From positions 1 to 35,696 of the forward strand of contig JAHBWC010000083.1 of NCBI GenBank assembly GCA_019637225.1: DNA of 35,696 bases. The letters are read 5' to 3'. Below the pieces are notes generated by a model that was not told the origin of the DNA, ran no database searches, and saw only the letters and a list, made by a program, of their open reading frames with translations. Position 1 is the first letter of the stretch. The number at the start of each line of letters is the position of its first letter. The stretch comes from Labilithrix sp. GTDB taxonomy: Bacteria; Myxococcota_A; Polyangia; Polyangiales; Polyangiaceae. Below, piece after piece: positions 24,674 to 31,902 of the stretch. A program made the translations under genes and the position numbers.

Positions 24674-25639
24674 ATGAAGTACCCGCCCGCCCGCACGAGG
24701 GGCAACACTCTCCGCTCCGCTCCCGCGAGGACGCGAACCACGCGCGCCACCCTCGCGCTCGCTGGCGCCGCCGCGCTCTTCACCGCGACGCTCGCTCCGG
24801 CCTGCACGCGCAGCCAGGGCGCCCAGAAGGAAGCCGAGCCGCACGCGCTCGCCGGCTCGGCGACGCTCGCGATCGCGACCGTGACGCCCGCCGCGCCCGC
24901 CGCGAAGGAAGGCGCGCTCGGGGCGAAGGCGCCCGCCGCGGCGAAGAGCAGCGCCGACGCGAAGGCGTGCCCGGCCGGCATGGTGCTCGTCGAGGGCGAG
25001 TACTGCCCCGACGTCGAGCAGAAGTGCCTCGAGTGGATGGACCCGCCGACGAGCCGCTACCACCAGTTTCGCTGCGCGCGCTACGCGAAGTCCGTCTGCA
25101 AGTCGAAGGAGCGCGTCCACATGCGCTACTGCATCGACGCGACGGAGCGCGCGGAAGAAGACTCGAGCCTGCCCTTGCACTTCATGTCGTGGACGAGCTC
25201 GCGAAAGCTCTGCGAGGCGGAGGGCGGCCGCCTGTGCCGCGAGAGCGAGTGGCAGTTCGCCTGCGAGGGCGAAGAGATGCGCCCCTACCCGTACGGCTGG
25301 GAGCGCGACGCCGCCGCGTGCAACGTCGACCGGAGCACGAACATCGGCAAGCCCGGCCGCCTCGTCGATCACCGCTCGGTCGTCGGCTCCCACGAGAAGT
25401 GCGCGAGCCCCTTCGGCGTGCAGGACATGGCCGGCAACGTCGAGGAGTGGGTCCAGGCCGACGGGCGCGGCATGGGCAACAAGATGGGCTGGAAGGAGGT
25501 CCTCAAGGGCTCGTGGTGGATCCCGAGCCGCCACGCGTGCCGCCAGTTCCAGGTCGGCCACGACGCCGTCTACAACGGCGCCGAGACCGGCACGCGCTGC
25601 TGCAAGGACGCGCCGCCCCGCGAGGTCGCCGCGCGCTGA
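24674..25639 (+). CDS. Lipoprotein with formylglycine-generating-enzyme-like (SUMF1) fold
   Basis: From the ATG at 24674, 322 residues. The signal ends with lipobox LAPAC, then an Ala/Lys-rich linker (to about 100) and an FGE/SUMF1-type domain: CPAGMVLVEGEYC, FMSWTSSRKLCEAEGGRLC, SEWQFACEGEE, PYPYGWERD, FGVQDMAGNVEEW, LKGSWWIPSRHACRQFQ and a final TGTRCCKD. These are the conserved landmarks of the fold. Cysteines are many (about 15) and probably structural; I could not identify the redox Cys pair of true sulfatase-activating FGE, so it is best called an FGE-like surface lipoprotein of unknown role. The frame is open upstream to 24530 but lacks a signal peptide there. It converges on corA, 13 bp away. 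Confidence 0.85.
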   Translation: MKYPPARTRGNTLRSAPARTRTTRATLALAGAAALFTATLAPACTRSQGAQKEAEPHALAGSATLAIATVTPAAPAAKEGALGAKAPAAAKSSADAKACPAGMVLVEGEYCPDVEQKCLEWMDPPTSRYHQFRCARYAKSVCKSKERVHMRYCIDATERAEEDSSLPLHFMSWTSSRKLCEAEGGRLCRESEWQFACEGEEMRPYPYGWERDAAACNVDRSTNIGKPGRLVDHRSVVGSHEKCASPFGVQDMAGNVEEWVQADGRGMGNKMGWKEVLKGSWWIPSRHACRQFQVGHDAVYNGAETGTRCCKDAPPREVAAR

Positions 25640-25652
25640 GCCCGCGCTCGCG

Positions 25653-26729
25653 TCAGAGCCACCTCTGCTTCTTGAAGTAGAGGACGATGCCCGCGGCGAT
25701 CGCGGCCATGAGGCCGAGCGCGTAGAAGTAGCCGTACTGCCAGTCGAGCTCCGGGAAGACGCCCTTGAAGTTCATCCCGTAGATGCCGGCGACGAGCGAG
25801 AGCGGCAGCATGATCGTCGAGATCAACGTCAGCCGCTTCATGATCTCGTTCATCTGGTGCGACTGGATGCTGAAGTGCGCCTCGAGCAAGCTCGTCGCGA
25901 GCTCGCGGTAGCTGTCGACAAGCTCGGTGACGCGCGCGAAGTGATCGTAGACGTCGCGGTAGAACGGCATCGCCTCGCGCGGGATCTCGTCGAACTCGGC
26001 GCGGGCGAGGCGCGAGAGGATCTCGCGCTGCGAGATGGTCGTGCGCCGTAGCAACTGCAGGCTCCGCTTGACGTGGAGGATCCGACGCATGATGGCGTGC
26101 TCGTCGTCGTCCTTCGACTTGCCCTCGAGGATCTGCGTCTCGACCTCCTCGATCTCCGCCTCGAAGCGGTTCACCACGGGCAGGTACTCGTCGACCATGC
26201 GATCGAGGACGGCGTGGGCGATCCAGGCCGGCCCCTTCTTCAAGAGGCGCGCGTTCCGCCCGGCCTCGGCGAGCACCGGCGCGATCGCGCAGACCTTCTC
26301 GTCGTGGGCGTGGGTGACGATGAAGTTCGGTCCGATGACGACGTCGAGCTCGGTGAGCGCGACCGGGATGTCGCTGCCGCCGACGTCTTCCTCGCGGACG
26401 CCGTGCATCACGAGCTGCACGTACTCGCCGAAGTCCTCGACCTTCGGGATGCCGATGTCGTTCCAGATGTCTTCGATCGCGAGCGGGTGGATGTGGAGCA
26501 CGTCGAGGAGCAGCTCGTCGGCCTGGGCGACGCGCTCGTCGAGGTCTACCCAGAAGCGCTTGCGCGCGCGGTGCGCGGCGGCGATCGCCTCGTAGTCGGT
26601 CGTGACCACGACGGCGTCGCCGTCGAGGATCAGCGCCTTCACGCCCGACTCCGAGCGGACCTTGGCGCCGCGCCCGGTTCGCGAGACGGCCAGTCGCTCC
26701 TCGTTCAGGTCCTTCGCGGCGTTGCTCAC
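25653..26729 (-). CDS. corA: CorA-family magnesium/cobalt transporter
   Basis: CorA is a pentameric inner-membrane channel for Mg2+ and Co2+. The GTG at 26729 gives 358 residues. The N-terminal alpha/beta domain (about 30-165: FWVDLDERV, HPLAIEDIWNDIGIPKVEDF) is followed by the long stalk helices (EYLPVVNRFEAEIEEVETQIL, VKRSLQLLRRTTISQREI) and two C-terminal membrane helices. The signature GMN at 318-320 (LVAGIYGMNFKGVFPEL) marks the pore entrance, and the Lys/Arg-rich KKQRWL end is typical. Length fits. The gene converges with the FGE-like gene. Upstream (26737-26742) is a TATCCT box placed to give a leaderless message; no SD is seen. Confidence 0.95.
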   Translation of the reverse strand: MSNAAKDLNEERLAVSRTGRGAKVRSESGVKALILDGDAVVVTTDYEAIAAAHRARKRFWVDLDERVAQADELLLDVLHIHPLAIEDIWNDIGIPKVEDFGEYVQLVMHGVREEDVGGSDIPVALTELDVVIGPNFIVTHAHDEKVCAIAPVLAEAGRNARLLKKGPAWIAHAVLDRMVDEYLPVVNRFEAEIEEVETQILEGKSKDDDEHAIMRRILHVKRSLQLLRRTTISQREILSRLARAEFDEIPREAMPFYRDVYDHFARVTELVDSYRELATSLLEAHFSIQSHQMNEIMKRLTLISTIMLPLSLVAGIYGMNFKGVFPELDWQYGYFYALGLMAAIAAGIVLYFKKQRWL

Positions 26730-26736
26730 GAACGCA

Positions 26737-26742
26737 AGGATA
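26737..26742 (-). promoter_or_regulatory. Candidate -10 box for corA
   Basis: On the minus strand TATCCT lies 7 bp before the GTG start of corA. A transcript starting at the usual distance would begin at the start codon. The only -35 candidate (CTGTTC, 17 bp upstream) is poor. Weak support. Confidence 0.3.
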
Positions 26743-26821
26743 CCGTCACGCGCGGGAGAGAACAGGGCGAGGAGCTAGAGCGCGCCACCCATTCCTGTCG
26801 CGTGATGCCCGAGACGAGATC

Positions 26822-27005
26822 GGGCACGGGCACGGGCACGGGCACGGGCACGCGGGGAGACGAGAGGGAGCTCGCTCGCGTCAGGAGCACAGACAGCCCT
26901 TGGCGCGATGGGCCGAAGCGAGGAGGTGGCTGACGCGTCATGCTCACCAGACGCGCCTCTCGTCTCCTCTCCAACGTGCCCGTGCCCGTGCCCGTGCCCG
27001 TGCCC
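26822..27005. repeat. Inverted arrays of GGGCAC hexamers
   Basis: Five perfect GGGCAC copies (26822-26851) face five perfect GTGCCC copies (26976-27005), the exact reverse complement, separated by 124 bp. The inner flanks also match in part (GAGACGAGAGG at 26856-26866 against CCTCTCGTCTC at 26957-26967). In a transcript of either strand this would make a stem of more than 30 pairs. It lies between the methyltransferase stop and the corA start. The 26730-27081 spacer has no gene I can support. Confidence 0.85.
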
Positions 27006-27046
27006 GCTCTCTCTTCTGATGCGGACGGGTAGTGGTTTTCATCGTC

Positions 27047-27082
27047 GTACCTCGACCCATCGAAATCGATGGGTCGAAGTAC
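27047..27082. repeat. Near-perfect 36-bp palindrome after the methyltransferase gene
   Basis: GTAC, a mismatched C, TCGACCCATCGA (27052-27063), AA, TCGATGGGTCGA (27066-27077), a mismatched A and GTAC (27079-27082). The arms pair at 16 of 17 positions with a two-base centre. Its end touches the minus-strand stop codon. It may be a transcript-end hairpin (no T-run follows), a protein-binding site or a dispersed repeat. Confidence 0.8.
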
Positions 27083-29301
27083 TAGCGCTTCTCGGCGAGG
27101 ATCAGGGTGCGCGGGGCCTCGCAGCCGAAGAACACGCCGGGGGTCCCGGTGCGCCCGCTCACCTCCGCGACGCGGAAGCCGTTGTCGTGCAACATCTTTC
27201 CGAGCTCGTGGAGGGCGTAGGCGCGGATCGAGTACTCGATCTCCTTGGTGCGCCCGTCGTCCATCATCAGCGTCCGCTTCACCTTCATGCGGCTCGTGAT
27301 GAAGTCGATCGTCATCTCGTCCATGCAGATGCAGCCGTCTCCCTCGAACCACGCGAGGGACGGCGCCTGCCGGACGATGTAGTCGCGGTTCACGACGTCG
27401 AGGAGGAACTGGCCGCCCTTCTTGAGCGCCTTGTGGACACGCGCGATGACGGCGCCGTTCTTCTCCTCGTCGAAGTAGCCGAAGCTCGTGTTCCACGAGT
27501 AGATGCCGTCGAAGGTCTCCTCGAACGTCATCTCGCGCATGTCGCCCTGCACGAAGTTGATCTTCTGCTTGCGGTCCTGCGCCTCGTCGGAGGCGCGCGC
27601 GAGCATCGCGAGGCTGAGATCGAAGCCGACGACCTGGTAGCCACGCGCGGCGAGCTCCACCGCGTGCCGGCCGGTGCCGCAAGCGAGGTCGAGGATCATC
27701 GCGCCGGCCTCGCAGCCGAGGCTCTCCTCGATGAAGTTCACCTCCTTGCCGATCTGGCCGTCCGTCACCTTCGCCATGGTGCGGATGAAGTCGTCGTTGA
27801 AGAGCTCCTCCCACCACGGGCGCGTCTTCTTGCGCGTCGCGGCGGTGTCGGTCATCGGCGGCGGCGCGAGCGCGCCGACCGGCGGGACGAACACGAGCGG
27901 GTTCGACGGCCGGCGCGCCGCCATGACCGGCTGATGCGGGGCCGGAGACGGCGACGCGGGCGCGACCGGCGGGACGAGCGCGGCAGGCGCGACCGCGGGC
28001 GCTTGCGGCGTCGCCGCGACGGGCGGCGCCTGCGGGGTCACGGGAGGCGGCTGCGAGGGCGTGTTGCCCGGACGGCTCGAGGCCGCAGGCGCGGGCGCGA
28101 CCGCCGGCGCCGCCACCGTCGCCGGCTCGGGCGCCTTGAACGCGGGGTACTTCCCCGCCGTCTTCACGGGCGGCGGCTGGTAGGCCGGCGACGGGAGCGA
28201 CTCGACGCTCACGAGATCCTCCGGCGCCACCTCGACCTCGCCGGTCTCGCTGACGCGATCGCCCTCGTCGATGCGGATGTCCTCCGAGTCGAGCGCGATC
28301 GGCAGGCGCGGGTGCGTCGCGAGCTCGTCGCTCGACGTGTCCGGGATGCTCCCGATGCTCGACAGGTCCATGTCGACGGGGATGTCCTCGGAGATCGGCG
28401 GGCTCGAGTTGTGGAGCTCGTGCGAGTCGAGCACCGTCCCGCGCGGATCGCCCCGCCCCTCGCCGTCGACCCGCTTCGGCGAGTCGTCCCGGAGCTCGAC
28501 GATCGGCGTCGGCTGGATCGGGAGCGCGTCGCGCGCCACCTCGGGCTGGTACGGCGTCCAGCCGGGCTCGTGCGTCGCGTCGATGCCGACCGCCGGCGCC
28601 CGCGACGCCATGTCTCCCGTGAGCGCCGCGAGGCGCGCGCGAACGTGATCGCTCGGGAGCTCGAGCGTGTCGTCGGCGTTGAACGCCGGCGGGGGCGGCC
28701 CCGTCATCAGCCGCGCGCGCGCGACGGGGGCGCTGTCGATCTCGGCGCGCGCCGCCGGCTCGGGGGACGACGGCGGACGGCTCGGCGAGACGATCGAAGC
28801 GCCTGCGGCCGACGACGCACCCGCGGAGGAAGCACCTGCGGACGACGACGCGCCTGCGGACGAAGCACCCGCGGACGACGACGCGCCTGCGGACGACGAC
28901 ACGCCGTCCGATCCGCCGAACGCGGGCGGCGCGACGGAGCCCCTCCCGACGGCGGGGACGCCCCCCGCCGGCGTCGTCGCCGGCAGGTTGGGACGCGAGA
29001 TCTCGTCGTCGGGGATGCGGAGCGTCATCTTCGCGCGCTTGCGCCCTTGCGAGTCCTTCGCTTCGGCGTCGGCCGCGGCCTGGATGCGGTTCGAGCTCCG
29101 CTCCTTCTTCATCGAAGGCGGCGGCGCCGAGGCCGCGGGCGGCGCGACGGACGCAGGCGACTTCGCGCGGAGCGGAGGCGGCGTCGACGGCTTCGGCGCG
29201 ACCGGCGGGGGCGCGTCGGCCTCGTCGTCATCGCCGAGGATGATGTCGTCGAGCGGCTCGGCGTGGCCCGGCGTCGCCTTCGAGGGTCCGTCGCCGCTCA
29301 T
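27082..29301 (-). CDS. Class I SAM methyltransferase with long disordered N-terminus
   Basis: The ATG at 29301 overlaps the psd stop (ATGA), giving 739 residues. Residues 1 to about 480 are low-complexity: acidic near the start (LDDIILGDDDEAD), then Pro/Ala/Ser-rich, including an SSAGA repeat block, acidic patches (EDIPVDMDLSSIGSIPDTSS) and a Pro/Ala tract. The last 250 or so residues are a complete methyltransferase: motif I ILDLACGTGRHAVEL, VVGFDLSLAMLARAS, NTSFGYFDEEKNGAVIARVH, KKGGQFLLDVVNRDYI and a C-terminal LHELGKMLHDNGFRVAEVSG. The substrate is unknown; this type methylates many small molecules. The overlap with psd suggests joint expression, but the core does not show clear phospholipid N-methyltransferase features. 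Alternative start: an upstream frame to 29400 lies inside psd and is unlikely. Confidence 0.88.
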   Translation of the reverse strand: MSGDGPSKATPGHAEPLDDIILGDDDEADAPPPVAPKPSTPPPLRAKSPASVAPPAASAPPPSMKKERSSNRIQAAADAEAKDSQGRKRAKMTLRIPDDEISRPNLPATTPAGGVPAVGRGSVAPPAFGGSDGVSSSAGASSSAGASSAGASSSAGASSAGASSAAGASIVSPSRPPSSPEPAARAEIDSAPVARARLMTGPPPPAFNADDTLELPSDHVRARLAALTGDMASRAPAVGIDATHEPGWTPYQPEVARDALPIQPTPIVELRDDSPKRVDGEGRGDPRGTVLDSHELHNSSPPISEDIPVDMDLSSIGSIPDTSSDELATHPRLPIALDSEDIRIDEGDRVSETGEVEVAPEDLVSVESLPSPAYQPPPVKTAGKYPAFKAPEPATVAAPAVAPAPAASSRPGNTPSQPPPVTPQAPPVAATPQAPAVAPAALVPPVAPASPSPAPHQPVMAARRPSNPLVFVPPVGALAPPPMTDTAATRKKTRPWWEELFNDDFIRTMAKVTDGQIGKEVNFIEESLGCEAGAMILDLACGTGRHAVELAARGYQVVGFDLSLAMLARASDEAQDRKQKINFVQGDMREMTFEETFDGIYSWNTSFGYFDEEKNGAVIARVHKALKKGGQFLLDVVNRDYIVRQAPSLAWFEGDGCICMDEMTIDFITSRMKVKRTLMMDDGRTKEIEYSIRAYALHELGKMLHDNGFRVAEVSGRTGTPGVFFGCEAPRTLILAEKR
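28799..28900. repeat. Tandem 18/15-bp coding repeat
   Basis: Six units based on GCGCCTGCGGACGACGAC alternate 18, 15, 18, 15, 18 and 18 bp (15-bp units end in GAA and lack three bases). On the coding (minus) strand they give the Ser/Ala/Gly repeat of the methyltransferase N-terminus. Such in-frame repeats change length easily between strains. Confidence 0.85.
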
Positions 29302-30182
29302 CCGGTCCCCCGCGAGGTGGTGCCGTTCGCCGCCTTCACGTCGGGCGCGTGGAGCGCGAAGGGCTGGCCGAACCGGACAGCGCCCTCCCCTGCCAGCCAT
29401 TTCGTGACGACGCCCGGCTCGAAGAACACGACGGCGGTCGAGCCCAGCCGGAAGATCCCGATCTCGTCGCCGCGCTCGACGCGGCGCGCCGGCGAGAGCT
29501 CGTGCAGACCCACCGATACGTCGCGCTCGTCGATCCCGCTCACCGTGATCCGGCCGACGACCATCGCGGCGACCATCACCACGGTGACGCGGCCGAGGCC
29601 GGACTCGGGCGGCGTGTCGATCGCGATCGCGACCCTTCGATTGCGAACGAAGAGGTTGTGAACGTGCCGGACGCCGATCGCGTTGACCGGGTAGTAGTCG
29701 CCGGGCATCGAGCGCACGGCGGCGATCGCTCCGGCGACCGGCGCGTGCACGCGGTGGTAGTCGCGCGGCGAGAGGTAGACGACGCAGCCCTGCCCGCCCT
29801 CGTAGCGGCGCGCCTCGTCCTCGTCGCCGAGGAGCTCGTCCACGCGGTAGGGCCGCCCCTTGACGTGGAAGGCGCGGCCATCGACGGGACCGATCGAGTC
29901 GACGCGGCCGTCGGCGGGGCTGATGACGACGCGCGGATCCTCGGGCAGCGGGCGCGCGCCGCCCTTGAGCTCACGCGTGAAGAACTCGTCGAACGAACGG
30001 AAGCCGCTCGCCTTGCGACACTCGTCGAGGTCGACGTCGTAGGCACGGCAGTAGATGTCGACGACCGCCTTCCCGAGCCGATCGGGCCAGGCGTAGTCGG
30101 CCAAGTGACCCATGGCGCGCGTGATCCGGGTCCGCGGAAGCACTCGCAGGATCTGGGCGGTTGCGTACGTGATCGCGTTCAT
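29298..30182 (-). CDS. psd: Phosphatidylserine decarboxylase
   Basis: Psd converts phosphatidylserine to phosphatidylethanolamine at the inner membrane. The ATG at 30182 gives 294 residues; an in-frame GTG at 30227 would add 15 poorly conserved ones. Family landmarks are present: an amphipathic N-terminus, FRSFDEFFTRELKGGARPL, the catalytic His region SPADGRVDSIG and YLSPRDYHRVHAPVAG, and the self-cleavage site LGST at 246-249, where S248 becomes the pyruvoyl group. Length and order fit the proenzyme. It has a good upstream promoter (30286-30315) with a palindrome at the start site, and a leader of about 97 bases. The methyltransferase follows with overlapping codons. Confidence 0.96.
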   Translation of the reverse strand: MNAITYATAQILRVLPRTRITRAMGHLADYAWPDRLGKAVVDIYCRAYDVDLDECRKASGFRSFDEFFTRELKGGARPLPEDPRVVISPADGRVDSIGPVDGRAFHVKGRPYRVDELLGDEDEARRYEGGQGCVVYLSPRDYHRVHAPVAGAIAAVRSMPGDYYPVNAIGVRHVHNLFVRNRRVAIAIDTPPESGLGRVTVVMVAAMVVGRITVSGIDERDVSVGLHELSPARRVERGDEIGIFRLGSTAVVFFEPGVVTKWLAGEGAVRFGQPFALHAPDVKAANGTTSRGTG

Positions 30183-30264
30183 CGACGACAAGGGAGGGCC
30201 CACCGGGGATGGACGGTGCGACGCCACGCCAACGTCATGCGTGGGTGTCCCGACCTCTTTCTCT

Positions 30265-30279
30265 CGGCAGATTCTGCCG
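30265..30279. promoter_or_regulatory. Palindrome at the predicted psd transcription start
   Basis: CGGCAGATTCTGCCG has seven-base perfect arms around one base and ends at the transcript start predicted from the psd promoter. A repressor bound here would block initiation. The regulator is unknown; operator function is inference from position and symmetry. Confidence 0.45.
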
Positions 30280-30285
30280 TTACGG

Positions 30286-30315
30286 ATTATGCCGGCCCTC
30301 TGTGCGGAAGGTCAA
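30286..30315 (-). promoter_or_regulatory. Sigma-70 promoter for psd
   Basis: On the minus strand TTGACC (30315-30310) and CATAAT (30291-30286) are separated by 18 bp; each box matches the consensus at five of six positions, unusual in such GC-rich DNA. Predicted start near 30279. The rest of this 139-bp spacer holds the leader. Confidence 0.6.
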
Positions 30316-30321
30316 TCACAC

Positions 30322-31902
30322 CTAGTCTTTACCCAAATCGGGCTCGCCTCGCTTCCGCGCAGCGTCGCACAGAGGCCCACCCGAGGGCTGCTTTTGTGCG
30401 GACGGCTCGTCGGAAGGCGCGGTCCCGCAGGCCGCCTCGATCGTGAACGGATCGTGGGCCAGAGCCTCTGCCGACGCGAGATCGGCGGCCGGTCCGTCGC
30501 CTCGGCTCCGGGCCAGGCGGGCGCCGAGGGCCCAGCACGGCCCGTAGCTGGCGATCCAGGCCTTCGGGTCCTCGACCAGGGCCTCGGCGGCGGGGTGATC
30601 CCCCTTGGCCTCGAGGACGCGGCCGCGGAGGTAGCGGAGGCTCGGGTCCCCGAGGAGCGTCTCGGAGACCTTGTCGAGCTCGACGAGGGCCTCGTTCGGG
30701 TGCCCGCGACCGAGGAGGAGCTCGGCCAGGCGCGCGCGCTCGCGCGAGTCGGCGGCGCTCGGCGGGGCGCCGCCGAGGCCGTAGAGCGGTGAGAGCGGCT
30801 CCTTCGGCCTCCGCGCGAGGTGGGCCCGCCACTTGACGTCCCACTGCGGCAGCGTCTCGCCGCTCACCTGCTTCAGCGCCTCGTCGACGCTCTTCGCGGC
30901 CCGGAGCGCGACGAGGAGCTTCGCGAGCGCCCCCTCGGGCTGCGTCTCGACGAAGAAGCGGACGAAGCTCGCGACCTCGGCGAACGCGACCATGGCCGCG
31001 TCGGCGCTCGGGAGCATCGCGATCGACGGCCCGAGCTTGTCGAGCGGCAGATCGAGCTTCAGCTCCATCCCGCGCTGGACGACGCTCTCGACGCTCGGCC
31101 GGTCGTCGAACGGGCCGGGCTCGCGCCAGCGCACCTCTTGCCGGCGGGCGACGCCTTCGTGGAGCCAGAGCGGCGCCCGCTCGCGCGACTGCATCGAGAT
31201 CGCGAGGTGCGTGAGCTCGTGGGTGAGCGTGTCGCGCCACGGGTAGCCGTGCTTGCTCGCGCGCGGCGAGAGGATCGTGACGCGCCCCCACTTCGCGACC
31301 GCGACGGTGCCGGTCGTCTGCGCGGCCTTGTACGGCAGGCCGGTCATCGCGGAGAGCGAGAGCAGATCGCGGACGACCGTGATGCGCGTCGGCCGCTTCC
31401 AGTCGACGCCGAGATCGCGTGTGAGCGAGGCGCGCGCCTTGTTCACCGTGTCCACGATCAGCGGCATCAGCGCGCGATCGGCCTCGTCGTGCCAGCGGAC
31501 GACGACGCCGGCGGCCTCGTCCTTGTCGATGACGGTCGCGGCGGTGACGCGCGCGCACCCGCGGGCGACGTCGGCGAGGACGCGACCGTCTTCGTCCTCT
31601 GCCACGTCGCCACGGCTCATGAGGGCGGCCGAGAGATCGCAGTCCTCCTCGTAGAGGGCGAGCCGCGCCTTCGCCAGGACGACCGCGCGGCTGTTGGGGT
31701 CGGCCTTCGCCAGGTCGGCGCGCGCCTTGTCGTACTCCATCGCGACGATGAGCTCGTTCGCGCGCGCCGCGACGCCTTCGCCGGGGTCGGGCTGCGCGAC
31801 GGCGCGGCCCGGTCCGCACACGGCGAGCAGCCCCGCGCCCAGCGCCACGACGGCGACGCTCTTTCGGAGGCGCAGCTTCGGGAGGCGCACGGGGATCGTC
31901 AT
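30322..31902 (-). CDS. Peptidase MA-like (gluzincin) exported protein with TPR-like C-terminus
   Basis: The ATG at 31902 overlaps the DUF4175-type gene's stop (ATGA). The product is 526 residues with a signal peptide (VALGAGLLAVCGPGRAVAQ). The catalytic motif HELTH is at 228-232 and the third zinc ligand is E249 in PLWLHEGVARRQE, as in the peptidase MA family, so this protein keeps a complete zinc site. A helical region (AFAEVASFVRFFVETQPEGAL) follows, then TPR-like repeats (about 400-480, RARLAELLLGRGHPNEALVEL, LRYLRGRVLEAKGDHPAAEAL). It is probably periplasmic or surface-bound; the substrate is unknown. Co-translation with the DUF4175-type gene suggests a shared process (inference). Confidence 0.85.
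   Translation of the reverse strand: MTIPVRLPKLRLRKSVAVVALGAGLLAVCGPGRAVAQPDPGEGVAARANELIVAMEYDKARADLAKADPNSRAVVLAKARLALYEEDCDLSAALMSRGDVAEDEDGRVLADVARGCARVTAATVIDKDEAAGVVVRWHDEADRALMPLIVDTVNKARASLTRDLGVDWKRPTRITVVRDLLSLSAMTGLPYKAAQTTGTVAVAKWGRVTILSPRASKHGYPWRDTLTHELTHLAISMQSRERAPLWLHEGVARRQEVRWREPGPFDDRPSVESVVQRGMELKLDLPLDKLGPSIAMLPSADAAMVAFAEVASFVRFFVETQPEGALAKLLVALRAAKSVDEALKQVSGETLPQWDVKWRAHLARRPKEPLSPLYGLGGAPPSAADSRERARLAELLLGRGHPNEALVELDKVSETLLGDPSLRYLRGRVLEAKGDHPAAEALVEDPKAWIASYGPCWALGARLARSRGDGPAADLASAEALAHDPFTIEAACGTAPSDEPSAQKQPSGGPLCDAARKRGEPDLGKD

Noticed and set aside
24674..25639. Sulfatase-activating formylglycine-generating enzyme
   Set aside because: It is a lipoprotein and the redox Cys pair could not be identified; fold only.
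26822..27005. Hexamer arrays as a CRISPR array
   Set aside because: Repeats are 6 bp, contiguous and without spacers; no cas genes nearby.
27082..29301. Phosphatidylethanolamine N-methyltransferase
   Set aside because: Only the overlap with psd suggests it; the core looks like a general small-molecule methyltransferase.
30183..30227. GTG at 30227 as the psd start
   Set aside because: The extra residues are not family-like and the ATG at 30182 begins the usual N-terminus.
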